From Hyphomicrobium_A sp963776675 (GTDB taxonomy: Bacteria; Pseudomonadota; Alphaproteobacteria; Rhizobiales; Hyphomicrobiaceae), in the NCBI GenBank assembly GCA_963776675.1, contig CAVZNR010000006.1, positions 8,275-72,274 on the forward strand: DNA of 64,000 nt. The letters are read 5' to 3'. This document shows, in pieces, positions 17,398-26,723 of this stretch (positions are counted from its first letter, which is position 1; the number at the start of each line of letters is the position of its first letter). The translations under genes and the position numbers were made by a program. Under the pieces are notes generated by a model. It saw nothing but the letters and a program-made list of their open reading frames with translations, was not told where the DNA came from and ran no database searches.

Positions 17398-20300
17398 TTA
17401 CTTCAGGTCGAAGAGCTTGAGCTGGCCGGTCTCCTGACGCCCCCTCGTCTCGGCCGCCAGCTGCTCGATGCGATCGAAGGGAACCTGCTCCGCCGTGATC
17501 AGCGATCGCTGCGCCTTCATCGCACGCACCAACCCCTCCTGCACGAGGTGGAACTCGCCCACCGTCTGCCCCGGCAGCACCGCGGCCGGCTCCAGCCCCG
17601 ACTCGCTCGAGAACGCCGCCTTGAGCTTGCGCAGCGCCGTGTCCTCACGCACGCGGCCGATGAACCAGCTCGTGATCTGGTCGCGGCTCTTGTAGTCGAG
17701 GTCGCCCGGCGACTGCGTGGCCAGCATGATGCCGAGCCCGGCCGAGCGGGCGCGCTTCAGAAGGCTCTGCAGCGGCTCGGCGGTGGCCGGCTTGGCGTTG
17801 GCGGGGATGTAGAGATCGGCCTCGTCGAACATGACGACCGCCTGCAACTCGTCGTTCGGGTTGCGCTGGCAGAAGCGCAAGGCCTCCGACAGGAACTGGG
17901 AGACCCAGAACAGGATGTTCTCGTTGTCGCCGAGGAAGCCCGTGTAGATGATCGACAGGCGCGTGCGGCCCTCGCGGGCGAACGGCCCAAGGCCCAGCAG
18001 CGACTCCATGCGCAAGGATTCGCCGCCCGCCTCGAACAGCGCCGAGTTGCGGTGCCGCAGGCTGTCGAGCTGCGCGACGAGATCCCGGCGGATCTTGCCC
18101 GAGGGATCCATGCGCTGGGTGAGATCGCTGAGCTCCGGGTCCTCGTCCTCGAGCAGGTGGATCAGATCGGTCAGCGTCACCTCGCGGCTGTGGCGGGAGC
18201 CGAGGATGCGCAAGGCGACCGACAACGTGCCCGATTGCTTCTGGTGGGTGGCCGAGTTCTTCAGGTGCAGCATCTCGCCGAGTGCGGCCGCCGACAGGTT
18301 GGCGAGCAGCTGCTGCTCGTGCTCGGGCAGCTCATTGATGCCGTTGGGCAGCAGCGTGATCGAGATGGGACGGCCCGACGAGCGGCCGGGCGTGAACACG
18401 GCGACGTCGATGGCGTCGGCGAGCTTCTCGCGCTCGCCGCGACGCTCGGTGAACTCCTCCTCGTTGTCGCGCCAGACGTCGGGGTTGGCGTAGGAGCACA
18501 GATCGCCCTTGCGGTCGAGGAGCACGGCGGGAATGCCGCGCAAGAGCAGCTGCTCGATGAGACACAGGGCGAGCGTGGTCTTGCCCGAGCCCGAGCCGCC
18601 AAGCACGGCCGCGTGCCGCTTGAGGACGTTTTTGTTGAGCCGCACGGGGTTCAGCGTGCTCGAAAGCTCGCGGCCCGCGACGATGCTGGAGCCGTCGCCG
18701 CCGTTCTCGTCGAGGATGACGGAGAGCGGCAGCTCGTCCTCGTCGGCGAACGTCGTCTCGGGCGCAGCGTTCTTCGCGGTCCACTCGGCGGGCGGAGCGG
18801 CCGGCTGGTAGGTGGCGAGCGCGGTCGAGCCGTTGGCCGTTTCCTCGCGCGCATGCCCGTTGGCGCCGTTGGTCGGGGCTTTCGGCAGGCCGTAGCCCAT
18901 CAGGTCGAGCCGCAGCAGCGGGATCATGGGCGCCAGCTTCGACAGAAGCTTGGTGCCGGCGAACCAGGAGGCAAAGCCCGGGTCGTTGCGATGGTGGGTG
19001 TGGAACTCGCGCACCATGATCATGCGCTCCCACTCGGGAATGGGCACGAGGATCTGGCGGCCACCGCCGTCGCGGAACTTGCGGAAGGCCTGGGCCGTCT
19101 GGTTCTTGCGGTTGGGCGGGAAGTCGGAGGCGCGCAGCATGAAGCAGGGGCGGCCGTCCATGGCGGCGAGCACCTTGTCGAGCTGGCGCTTCAAGCCGCC
19201 GCCCTGGGTGGCGCGGTTGCACAGGAATACGCGTGCGTCGGCCGACAGACCGTTCTTGTGGCGCAGAGTGAGGTCGATGACGGGGAGATCGTCGAGCTCG
19301 CGACGCTCCAACTCCAGCTCGATGGCGCCGCTCCATTCCTCCTTGGCGACGCCGAGCGCGCCGGCGAGAATGTCGAGCAGCTCGCGCTCGTCGGACGGGA
19401 TCTCCGCCTCGGATGCGTTCTCGAAGCGTGCCCACAGATCGCGGTAGTCGACACCAGAGGCCGCAGCCGGCTCCTCCTCGCCCGCAAGGCCGAGCCCGAG
19501 CGCGGCGGCCAGCCGGGACACGAAGCTGCCGGGCGTCTCCTCGCCCTCCTCGGGATCGTCGGCCTCGGCTTCGGGCGCCGTCTTGGAGCGCAGGCGCGTA
19601 TAGGCGTGCTCGAGCAGGCGGCGCGTGGAGAGGCCGGCGAACTCCTCGAAGAACTGCGGGCCGAAGAAGGCGGCGGGATCGGAGAAGCTGGCCCCCGGCT
19701 CGCCGGATTTGGCGAGGTGCTCGAGGCGCTTGGAGATAATGAGGCGCGCTTCCTCCGGCGTGCGGCTTTCCAAGAGCGCCACCGGCCCGGCCTTCTCAAT
19801 GCGGTCGATGTAGGACTGAGCCAGCACGCCGCGCACCTGCCCGTAGAAATCCTCCAGGCACGAGATAATGAGGATGGCGTTGGTCAGCCGGTTGGCGATC
19901 TGGATGAGATCGCGCACGGCGCGCTGGAAGCGCTCCTCGGCGTCGTTGAAGAAGCGCAGATCCTCGACCTGATCGACGCAGAACACGAGTGCGGCGCGGT
20001 CGACGGTCCACATCAGGCCGCCGAGCGCGGCGATGATCTCGAAGGCGCGGTCCTCGCCCGTGTTGGGGTCGAGCGCGGCGACGGCTTGGCGCGCAAGCTC
20101 GGTCAGGGGCCGGCCGTGCAGGTATTGGCGAATGCGCTGGTCGATGCGCGGGTCGTGGCGCTCCAGGTAGAGCAGCGCGCGCACGACGTTGATGTCGAGC
20201 TCTTGGGCGGCGTACTTGGGGCTGGCGACGATGGCGTCGGCGAGCCTCAGCACGATATCGGCAAGCTTCTTGTCGTCGAGGTTCGCTTCGCGCAGCGCCG

Positions 20301-20763
20301 CGAGATCCTTGTGCGAGACCTTATCGGCGTCGGCGACCAGCCGGCCGGTGAGCCGGGCAAGCCCGCTTTCGGCGGGACGATCAGGGTCGTAGGGCTTCTC
20401 CAGCGAGTGGACGAGCCGGCGCAGGTAGTAGTCCGCGTAGCTGGCGACGTCGGGCGTGAGCTGCGCATAGCCGAAATAGGCGATGCCGCGGCGATGTCCG
20501 GTGGTTCTGAGCGCGCGAATGAGGTGCGTCTTGCCCGCGCCCGACTGGCCGTGGAACAGCAGGATGCGATCCTGCGTGCCGGTGTCGCGCCCCAGCGTGA
20601 TGTTGGTCAACAGGTCGACGAATTTGCGGCGCGCCTTGGCGTGCACCTCGGCCACGTCCACGGGGTCCGCCCGCCAGATGTCGTCCTCCCACGTGATCGA
20701 ATGCTCGAAAGCCGTCACCAGCCTGTCGGGAGCGGGAAGAGTGGGAGCTTCTTGGTGTTGCAT
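17398..20763 (-). CDS. Double P-loop ATPase: N-terminal AAA/STAND-like module fused to HerA/DUF87-like module
   Basis: About 1121 residues from the ATG at 20763; a GTG at 20799 would overlap the upstream gene by 14 nt. The N-terminal ATPase has Walker A GQSGAGKT (Lys78) and a Walker B-like LVFCVDQVED with Asp-Gln instead of Asp-Glu. A middle domain of about 300 residues contains acidic low-complexity linkers. The second ATPase has Walker A GGSGSGKT (Lys728), LLDRKGDL, Walker B VVMFDEADLY and a sensor-like ATQSPGDLDYKSRDQI, matching HerA/VirB4-type translocases. The combination resembles DNA-processing or anti-phage ATPases, for example DptF and DptH of the Dnd restriction complex, but I cannot assign it to a named system. 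It follows the 377-aa gene directly. Confidence 0.85.
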   Translation of the reverse strand: MQHQEAPTLPAPDRLVTAFEHSITWEDDIWRADPVDVAEVHAKARRKFVDLLTNITLGRDTGTQDRILLFHGQSGAGKTHLIRALRTTGHRRGIAYFGYAQLTPDVASYADYYLRRLVHSLEKPYDPDRPAESGLARLTGRLVADADKVSHKDLAALREANLDDKKLADIVLRLADAIVASPKYAAQELDINVVRALLYLERHDPRIDQRIRQYLHGRPLTELARQAVAALDPNTGEDRAFEIIAALGGLMWTVDRAALVFCVDQVEDLRFFNDAEERFQRAVRDLIQIANRLTNAILIISCLEDFYGQVRGVLAQSYIDRIEKAGPVALLESRTPEEARLIISKRLEHLAKSGEPGASFSDPAAFFGPQFFEEFAGLSTRRLLEHAYTRLRSKTAPEAEADDPEEGEETPGSFVSRLAAALGLGLAGEEEPAAASGVDYRDLWARFENASEAEIPSDERELLDILAGALGVAKEEWSGAIELELERRELDDLPVIDLTLRHKNGLSADARVFLCNRATQGGGLKRQLDKVLAAMDGRPCFMLRASDFPPNRKNQTAQAFRKFRDGGGRQILVPIPEWERMIMVREFHTHHRNDPGFASWFAGTKLLSKLAPMIPLLRLDLMGYGLPKAPTNGANGHAREETANGSTALATYQPAAPPAEWTAKNAAPETTFADEDELPLSVILDENGGDGSSIVAGRELSSTLNPVRLNKNVLKRHAAVLGGSGSGKTTLALCLIEQLLLRGIPAVLLDRKGDLCSYANPDVWRDNEEEFTERRGEREKLADAIDVAVFTPGRSSGRPISITLLPNGINELPEHEQQLLANLSAAALGEMLHLKNSATHQKQSGTLSVALRILGSRHSREVTLTDLIHLLEDEDPELSDLTQRMDPSGKIRRDLVAQLDSLRHRNSALFEAGGESLRMESLLGLGPFAREGRTRLSIIYTGFLGDNENILFWVSQFLSEALRFCQRNPNDELQAVVMFDEADLYIPANAKPATAEPLQSLLKRARSAGLGIMLATQSPGDLDYKSRDQITSWFIGRVREDTALRKLKAAFSSESGLEPAAVLPGQTVGEFHLVQEGLVRAMKAQRSLITAEQVPFDRIEQLAAETRGRQETGQLKLFDLK

Positions 20764-20785
20764 CAATAGAGGGCCTCGACTTCGC

Positions 20786-21919
20786 TCAATCCTCGACACG
20801 CACGAAGTGCCAGACGGTGTTCTTATAAAGAATCGCCGAGTCCTCGAATTCTTTGATGTTCTGCTTGTTTTTGAGGTCGGCGCCCGTCAGCACCAGCTGG
20901 CCCGCCCGGTGAGCGCCGGCCAGCATGTCTTTGAACTCGATCTCTGAGAGACCCCATTCGGGATGCGATGTGCGAATCGCTTTCCACACCTGAGAGATAA
21001 ACGCCTTGCGATTTCCTGGCCAGCCCTCAGCATGCTCGCGTGCCACGTTGAGCACACCAGCGGAAAATTGTGTCAGTCCAGGCCGCTGCCCCTCTTGCGC
21101 TGAGACCGATTGCGCAGGTGCGACGCGGGGGGACTGAGCGACCGCAGCGGCGCCGTTGGTTCTGGCGGTCGCCGGTTGGGTCGCTGGAGTGGCGCCTGCA
21201 AGGCGGCGCAGAAGCGCCAAACGCATCACGTCGATTTCTGCGCGCGCCGCCCCGGTCAGCTCCGCGCTCAGGGCGGCGATCAGGCGCCCGTCGGTCGAAT
21301 GCTCGCGCGGGCTCTGCAGCAATTGACCGGCGAGCACGCGCCCCGCCTTGGCCGAAAGCGCGGTGCCCTTCTGGGTTTTGAGACCGCTTTTGACGTTGTC
21401 GCCGAAGGCGCGCTCCACAGCCACGAGCGCCAGGGCGGCGCGCAGCTTGGAGGGCGACAGCGCTTGGCGCATGGCAAGCCCGAACGCCTTCTGCACGACA
21501 AGCGCGCTCAAGCCTTCAGGTCGCGACAGAGCCTTGCGAAGGGTCTGTTTCCCAGCGTCGATGCCGAGCGCCTTGGCCACCAGCCAGATGTCGCGCTGCT
21601 CGCTCCAGGCGCGCGCATGCGCTTCCTGCTCGCCCAGAAAACTTGCGACGGCAGCGGCGCCGTCTTCGCTGGCGCGCAAGCGGCCGCGGTGCTCGCGCAC
21701 TAGGCCCGCTGCATCGAGTTGTGCGGTCGCCGTCTCCACGGCCATGCGCCATTCGGCTGGCGAAAGGCGATTGGAGACCACGGGGCCAAGGTCGCGCACG
21801 AGCTGCGCGCGCGTGGCGCCTCCAGAGCAGGAGATGCGCGTCAAGATGAGATCGTCGAGGGTTGCGGGCGCGGGCTCCTGGGTAGGAATGGCCGACGCAC
21901 GCCTGCTCGGGGCCGACAT
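20786..21919 (-). CDS. Unknown protein with winged-helix-like N-terminus, partner of the double ATPase
   Basis: 377 residues. The start is supported by GAGGAG about 10 nt upstream. Residues about 20-100 (LDDLILTRISCSGGATRAQLVRDLG ... LDAAGLVREHRGRLRASEDG, given in parts) have the helix-turn-helix plus wing pattern of a DNA-binding winged helix. A helical middle is followed by an Ala/Pro/Gln-rich linker and a C-terminal domain ending in YKNTVWHFVRVED that looks like a second winged-helix module. Its stop is 22 nt before the ATPase start, or overlaps it by 14 nt if the GTG is used, so the two are co-transcribed. Likely the DNA-recognition or adaptor subunit (inference). Confidence 0.8.
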   Translation of the reverse strand: MSAPSRRASAIPTQEPAPATLDDLILTRISCSGGATRAQLVRDLGPVVSNRLSPAEWRMAVETATAQLDAAGLVREHRGRLRASEDGAAAVASFLGEQEAHARAWSEQRDIWLVAKALGIDAGKQTLRKALSRPEGLSALVVQKAFGLAMRQALSPSKLRAALALVAVERAFGDNVKSGLKTQKGTALSAKAGRVLAGQLLQSPREHSTDGRLIAALSAELTGAARAEIDVMRLALLRRLAGATPATQPATARTNGAAAVAQSPRVAPAQSVSAQEGQRPGLTQFSAGVLNVAREHAEGWPGNRKAFISQVWKAIRTSHPEWGLSEIEFKDMLAGAHRAGQLVLTGADLKNKQNIKEFEDSAILYKNTVWHFVRVED

Positions 21920-22382
21920 GCAACGCGTCTCCTCATGCAGATTGCTGAGCCGTACGCGCGAATCACCGGCCGCTTGCGCCCAATACTGTGGTGGTTGTCG
22001 ATGTCTTCACAAGGGCCGCGGGCCCCAAGGGGCCAAGCTGCGCACAACGAGTTGCGCCTACGCCTCACTTGTCCGATTTCGCGGGCCTCGCCCGGCTTTC
22101 GCCGCACGCCCGTCAAATTGGCGACACCATGTTGGGGGGAAATCGTAAACGGGACTTCCGGTGGACGGGAGTGCCGGTTAGATGAAGCTGATCTTCAAGT
22201 CAGATCAGCTGTTTCCGTCGGGGGTGATTCGGCCGGTAAGGCGCGTTGCGGGGCAATCGGGTGGTGCGTGGAGCTCCCGGTTCGAGACGAGCGGTGGCAA
22301 CTCCTTAGCATTAACGTCGAGTTAACAGGTTTACGCAATGATCGATCGGTGTACCGCACATGTCGCAGCGGGAGTAGCTCGT
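21920..22382. other. Divergent intergenic region
   Basis: 463 bp between the divergent starts of the winged-helix gene and the CAP-domain gene; it should hold both promoters. A perfect 8-bp inverted repeat AGCTGATC (22186-22193) / GATCAGCT (22203-22210) is the only clear structure and could be an operator. No convincing coding frame. Confidence 0.45.
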
Positions 22383-23069
22383 ATGTATCGCGTCGCGCTA
22401 TCCGTCGGAGCTGTCGTGTTGTTGGGGGCCTGCAGTCTGGGCACCGGCAGCATCTCCTCGGGCTATGCCGAATCTGACTACACCACGTCTTCGCTGAGAT
22501 CGTCGCCGTCGCAGAGTAGCGTGGCGCTGGGCGGCGAGCCGAAGACCGAGCGCTGGGAACCGAGCACCAAGCCCGCCCCCGGCGTTCAACTCGCCAAGCT
22601 TCATGACAAGGCTCCGTCCGGAACCTACGAGCATGCGCCCGTCGGCGCGCTCGCAGACCGCGACTACTCGCACACCGCGCTCGACCCCGACAGGGCGCGC
22701 GCGCTGATCAACAAGTACCGCAAGGAAAAGGGCCTAAAGCCCTTGAATCTCAATGCCGAGCTGACGGCGGCGGCCAAGTCCCACTCGCGCGATCTCGCCA
22801 AGTGGGACCGCATCTCGCATTACGGCTCCGACGGCTCCAACCCTTGGGACCGCGTGAAGCGCACCGGCTACCACGCGCGGCTCGCAGCTGAGAACGTCGG
22901 CACCGGCCAGATCGATTTCCAGGAGGTCTTGCGCGGTTGGGAGGAAAGCCCCGGCCACAACAAGAACCTTCTTCTGGCCGACGCAACCCATATGGGCATC
23001 GCGCTGGTGCAGGATCCCAAGACCGAGTTCAAGTCGTTCTGGACCTTGGTGATCGCCTCGCCGATGTGA
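22383..23069 (+). CDS. CAP/SCP-domain lipoprotein
   Basis: 228 residues from the ATG with GGGAG 8 nt upstream; an ATG 15 codons earlier is less likely because it hides the signal. The lipoprotein signal ends in LGAC (Cys17). A Ser-rich linker precedes the CAP domain (about residues 95-225) with LINKYRKEKGLKPL, AAAKSHSRDLAKWDRISHYG, AAENVGTG and the end motif GHNKNLL. These match bacterial SCP/PR-1-like (YkwD-type) domains. His and Glu of the conserved cleft are present. Envelope-anchored, function unknown; some relatives bind lipids or act on the cell wall. Confidence 0.85.
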   Translation: MYRVALSVGAVVLLGACSLGTGSISSGYAESDYTTSSLRSSPSQSSVALGGEPKTERWEPSTKPAPGVQLAKLHDKAPSGTYEHAPVGALADRDYSHTALDPDRARALINKYRKEKGLKPLNLNAELTAAAKSHSRDLAKWDRISHYGSDGSNPWDRVKRTGYHARLAAENVGTGQIDFQEVLRGWEESPGHNKNLLLADATHMGIALVQDPKTEFKSFWTLVIASPM

Positions 23070-23151
23070 CGGCGGCCGTTTCGGAGCAAAATCCCGATCT
23101 CGCTATGGAAGTGAGGCCGATTGCGCCTCGCTTTGCACGTGGCCGGCCCTC

Positions 23152-24543
23152 TCAGGGCCGACGCAGGTTGCGCCAGACTGCGATGTCGATACCCAGCCGG
23201 CGACTGACGGCGAGATAGTTCATCAGCGCGGCAGCGACCAGCGACACGGACGTAGCGGTTGCCGCGCCCGGCAGCCCGAACGTCGGCACCAGCGCGAAGT
23301 TGAGGGCCACGTTCATGACCGCCATCGTGGCGAGGATGGTGGCGCACAGCCTCTGCTGGCCCAGCATGTTCAACAGGAACTCCGCCGGCCCCATCGACGA
23401 GCGGAACAGGAAGCCCACGACCAAGATCAGCATGACCGGGTAGCCGGAGACGAACTTCGGGCCGAACAGCCATAACAGCGGGATGCCGAGCGCCAGCAGC
23501 ACCACCGCGGCGGCGAGCGACGGCCAGAAGGTCCAGTGCACCGCGTCGCGTACGAATGTGCGCAGGGCCTCCTTGTCGCCGCGCGCGCCGAGTGCTGCGA
23601 AGCGGTTGGCGACGGCGCTGCCCACCGCGTAGTGCACGAACATGATGAGGCTCATGGTCTTGGCGGCGGCGAAGTAGATGGCGACGTCGGTCGGCGTCAG
23701 GTAGCGGGAGACGACAAGCACGTCGGCACTTTGCAACGTGAGCTCGCTCGCGGTCATGGCAAGCAGCGGCATGGCGGCCACCAGCCAGGTCTTGAAGGCG
23801 TACTCGCGGGGGCCAACGTCCACCGTTCGGTCGATGCGCCGGTCGATCAGCACCGCTTGCAGGATCCCCGTCACCCAGGTCGCGACAATCGCTGCACCGG
23901 CGGCAGTCTTGGCTTCCATGGGCAGCCCCGCGAGATGCGCCGCCACCATGGCAACCAGCAACAGTGCGGGCCGCAGGATGTAGGGTGGAAAGAGCGCAAT
24001 GCCCATCCACGCAAACCCCTTGCCGAGGCCGTCCTGCACGCTGGTTAGCGCATAGAGCGGAACGCACACCAACGCCAGGTAGGCCGGCAGCATGTAGTGG
24101 CTGTCGAAGGGCTCAAACAACCACAGGCCCGCGATTCCCGCCGCTGCGATGAGTGTGCCGACGCCGAGTGCAAACCCGCGCGCGCCGCGGATCAGTCCGC
24201 GCAGCAGCGCCGGCTCGCGTGTCTCACGGTAGTGCGAGATGAAGCGGATGGTGCCCATGGCCAGTCCGAGGTCGGACAGTCCTCCCAGCACCAGCACCCA
24301 CGTCCACACGAACACGTAGATGCCGTACTCGTAGCTGCCCATCCAGCGCGCGAGCGCGATCTGCGTGACGTAAAGCAGAGCGGCGCTGCCGCAGCGCACG
24401 CCGAACGCCGTCACGGCGTCGCGCTGGGTGCGCTCACGTTCGCTCTGCCCCTTGAGAATTGCGATTGTTTGCGCGGCGAGCCGCTTGAGGACAGCCGGCA
24501 GGGGCGCGGTTCGCGATGGGATCGCAGATAGGCCGTCCGTCAT
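23152..24543 (-). CDS. Polysaccharide/oligosaccharide flippase, MATE/Wzx type
   Basis: 463 residues from MTDGLSAIPS; the open frame extends far upstream, but that part overlaps the 91-aa gene and is low-complexity shadow. About 12-14 hydrophobic helices start at AVTAFGVRCGSAALLYVTQI. The pattern YGIYVFVWTWVLVLGGLSDLGL and IRFISHYRETREPALLRGL is typical of the polysaccharide biosynthesis (Wzx/MviN) superfamily, which flips lipid-linked sugars across the inner membrane. No glycosyltransferases are adjacent, so the substrate cannot be inferred. Confidence 0.85.
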   Translation of the reverse strand: MTDGLSAIPSRTAPLPAVLKRLAAQTIAILKGQSERERTQRDAVTAFGVRCGSAALLYVTQIALARWMGSYEYGIYVFVWTWVLVLGGLSDLGLAMGTIRFISHYRETREPALLRGLIRGARGFALGVGTLIAAAGIAGLWLFEPFDSHYMLPAYLALVCVPLYALTSVQDGLGKGFAWMGIALFPPYILRPALLLVAMVAAHLAGLPMEAKTAAGAAIVATWVTGILQAVLIDRRIDRTVDVGPREYAFKTWLVAAMPLLAMTASELTLQSADVLVVSRYLTPTDVAIYFAAAKTMSLIMFVHYAVGSAVANRFAALGARGDKEALRTFVRDAVHWTFWPSLAAAVVLLALGIPLLWLFGPKFVSGYPVMLILVVGFLFRSSMGPAEFLLNMLGQQRLCATILATMAVMNVALNFALVPTFGLPGAATATSVSLVAAALMNYLAVSRRLGIDIAVWRNLRRP

Positions 24544-24583
24544 GGGGCTGTCCGCCGCCGTTGTGCCGCCACCACCCGCAGCG

Positions 24584-24859
24584 TCACTCTTGGTGCATGC
24601 GGTCGTACTGGCGCTGGCGGACGAGCTCGGCGACGTCGGCCCAGGCCCAGGACCGGGTCTCGTCTCCCTGCTCGACGTGCAAGCGTGCGAAGAAATCCGC
24701 CACCTCGGCCGCATGAAGCCCATGTCTTGCCTCGAGGACGGTCGCCATTGCCTCGAACTCTCTGTCGTTCTTGGCGCCAGATGATTGCCGAATGTTTGCC
24801 ATAACCTGCATCCCGGTCCGGGGAACATGGTCCCCTGTGGAGAGCAAGAAGCGCGCCAC
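24584..24859 (-). CDS. Small conserved-looking protein, 91 aa or shorter
   Basis: Acidic, helical, soluble protein ending 40 bp before the flippase start on the same strand. The part NDREFEAMATVLEARHGLHAAEVADFFARLH looks like a genuine helical domain; later Met codons (MQVMANIRQ) are possible starts and would give about 72-75 residues. Family not recognised. It probably forms an operon with the flippase. Confidence 0.5.
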   Translation of the reverse strand: MARFLLSTGDHVPRTGMQVMANIRQSSGAKNDREFEAMATVLEARHGLHAAEVADFFARLHVEQGDETRSWAWADVAELVRQRQYDRMHQE

Positions 24860-24965
24860 AAGATCTGCCTCAAAATGGGACTAGGGTGGCGCAATGCGGC
24901 TAGGGCAACTTACTGGCTGTGCTATGCTGAACGCTGATCGGGCTGTTGCGCCGAGGAGGTGTGAG

Positions 24966-25208
24966 ATGCGCCCACGATACGGGTTACTGGCTCTTTCCGG
25001 TACGGCCGTTGCGGCCTTGTGCCTGGCTTGGCCGGCACTGGCTCAAGGCGGCACGGAAGATGGACGCCGCGCCGTGGTGCTGCCGACTTACGACTACGCC
25101 GTGCCAGGCGTGCGTGCCAAGGACGAGGCCGGCTCTGGCGAGCAGACTCCGGCGCCGGCACCGAGTGGCTGTCCGTTTCGCGACGGCAAGCTCGAGCTGA
25201 TTGTCTAA
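24966..25208 (+). CDS. Small secreted protein, 80 aa
   Basis: The ATG at 24966 is preceded by a strong AGGAGGT at ideal spacing, so the longer in-frame ATG at 24894 is rejected. Signal peptide of about 25 residues ends in WPALAQGG. The mature part of about 55 residues has VVLPTYDYAVPG, an acidic stretch, a Pro/Ala-rich segment and one cysteine (SGCPFRDGK). No family recognised. Convergent with the carboxypeptidase gene. Confidence 0.7.
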   Translation: MRPRYGLLALSGTAVAALCLAWPALAQGGTEDGRRAVVLPTYDYAVPGVRAKDEAGSGEQTPAPAPSGCPFRDGKLELIV

Positions 25209-25251
25209 AGCTGAGGCTGCAGCGGCACTTCGATAAGCCGATAGGTCGTGG

Positions 25252-26295
25252 CTAAGGCGCCAGGCCGAGTGCGCCCTTGAGCTGCGGGACGGAAACATCG
25301 AACCCGTAGTCGGTGTCGCCCTCCTGAACCGTGCTGGCGACGGGCTTCTCGTCATCGTTCTTCTTTTTGACGGCCCGCTTCCGCTTCTTCTTCTTCTTCG
25401 GCGGATTGCACCCCCAGGAGGCAACGCTCTCGCGTACGCTGATGGCACCGGCGCTCGTCGGCTCGAACGGTATGTTGTCGACGGTCTGGCGGTTGAAGAT
25501 CTGTGCCCAGCCGTACTTCTCGAACCCAGACTCTAAAAGGCTCGTGGCCCTCACGTTCCGCTCTGCACTGCTGGGATCCCCCAACACCACAGCGACCAAC
25601 CGGTTTCCATCGCGCGTGGCGCTGGCGATGATGTTGAAACCGGAATCGCAGGTGAAACCGGTCTTGAGACCATCCGCGCCATCGAGTGATTTCAAAAGCC
25701 CGTTGTGGGTGGACAAGCGGTGCTTGCCGAGGCGCATTTGCAGCATCGACCAATAGTGGTCGTACTCGGGGTACTCGGTGATGATGGCACGGGCGAGCTT
25801 GGCGAGGTCGCGCGCGGTGGTCACCTGCTCGGCCTCGGGCAGACCGTTGGGATTGACGAAGTTCGTGCGGTCCATGCCAAGCCGCTGGGCGGTGGCGTTC
25901 ATCATGACCACGAACCGCTTCTGATCTCCCCCGATGGCCTCGGCCAGCATGACCGCGACGTCATTGGCGGATTTGACGATGAGCGCCTGCAGCGCCTTGT
26001 CGACGGTGAGCTCTCCGCCGATCGGCAGCCCGAGCTTGCTCGGCGGCTCTGCGTGCGCGCCTGCGGAGCAGGATATCTTCGATGTTAGTGAAAGTCGCCC
26101 GCTCTTGATCGCCTCGAACGTCAGGTAGGCCGTCATCAGCTTGGTGAGGGAGGCGGGGTACCACTGATTGTCGACGTCCTCCGCATAGAGAACCTTGCCG
26201 CTCGTCGCCTCGAACACCAGGGCGGGGCCGGCTGCGGCCGACTGGCAGGAGGCGATGATCAGCAGGAGAGCGAGGAAAGCGATCCCGCGGCGCAT
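25252..26295 (-). CDS. D-alanyl-D-alanine carboxypeptidase (S11 family), poly-basic tail
   Basis: 347 residues from the ATG with GGGAG upstream; the open frame runs on through the tRNA gene, which rules out longer starts. The signal sequence contains IASC, a possible lipobox (Cys17). S11 motifs are intact: SLTK (Ser49-Lys52), SAN (109-111) and KTG (211-213). It trims the terminal D-Ala from peptidoglycan stem peptides in the periplasm. The C-terminal region carries an unusual tract KKKKKRKRAVKKK around residues 302-314, in place of the amphipathic anchor helix of many DacA/DacC proteins. Confidence 0.9.
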   Translation of the reverse strand: MRRGIAFLALLLIIASCQSAAAGPALVFEATSGKVLYAEDVDNQWYPASLTKLMTAYLTFEAIKSGRLSLTSKISCSAGAHAEPPSKLGLPIGGELTVDKALQALIVKSANDVAVMLAEAIGGDQKRFVVMMNATAQRLGMDRTNFVNPNGLPEAEQVTTARDLAKLARAIITEYPEYDHYWSMLQMRLGKHRLSTHNGLLKSLDGADGLKTGFTCDSGFNIIASATRDGNRLVAVVLGDPSSAERNVRATSLLESGFEKYGWAQIFNRQTVDNIPFEPTSAGAISVRESVASWGCNPPKKKKKRKRAVKKKNDDEKPVASTVQEGDTDYGFDVSVPQLKGALGLAP

Positions 26296-26457
26296 GCAAA
26301 TCTCCCATCTGGAGCGGAACACGCCGGATACCATTGGATCGGCGGTGCTGCAACGCAGGAGGGGGCCTTTCCAGCACGCTGTGACCCTGAACGCACACAT
26401 GGCGATGGTGGATCGGGTGACGGTGGATTGGGCCGTAGCGCGTGCTTGGCGAAATCG

Positions 26458-26544
26458 TGGTGCCCCAGGCCCGACTCGAACGGGCACGTCCTTGCGAACA
26501 CCAGATTTTGAGTCTGGCGCGTCTACCGGTTCCGCCACTGGGGC
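26458..26544 (-). tRNA. tRNA-Leu (anticodon CAA)
   Basis: 87 nt including an encoded CCA. The acceptor stem GCCCCAG pairs with CTGGGGC. The anticodon stem is CCAGA/TCTGG around loop CTCAAAA, so the anticodon is CAA, reading UUG. The long variable arm and GTTCGAGTC T-loop fit a class II leucine tRNA. Located just upstream of the carboxypeptidase gene on the same strand. Confidence 0.93.
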
Positions 26545-26723
26545 TAAGCGCGAAGCGGCGCATCATAACGGCCGCTTGGGGCCCGTCAACGCGCTTCACA
26601 GGCCCTCGGGAAAGGCCGGCCCGGACCGCCGGAACTGGCCGTTGGCTGGTGCGTATCCCAATGGTGGTGGTCGAGCGGCCGCCGTGCAAGCCTTGCTTCA
26701 TTGATTCGATCTATAGACCCGCT

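Noticed and set aside
17377..20769. 1130-codon plus-strand frame opposite the double ATPase
   Set aside because: It mirrors the ATPase reading frame; the composition is low-complexity and without motifs, whereas the minus strand has two full P-loop modules.
26458..26544. tRNA-Leu as integration site of a mobile element
   Set aside because: No integrase, no duplicated tRNA 3' end seen nearby, and both flanks hold ordinary chromosomal genes.
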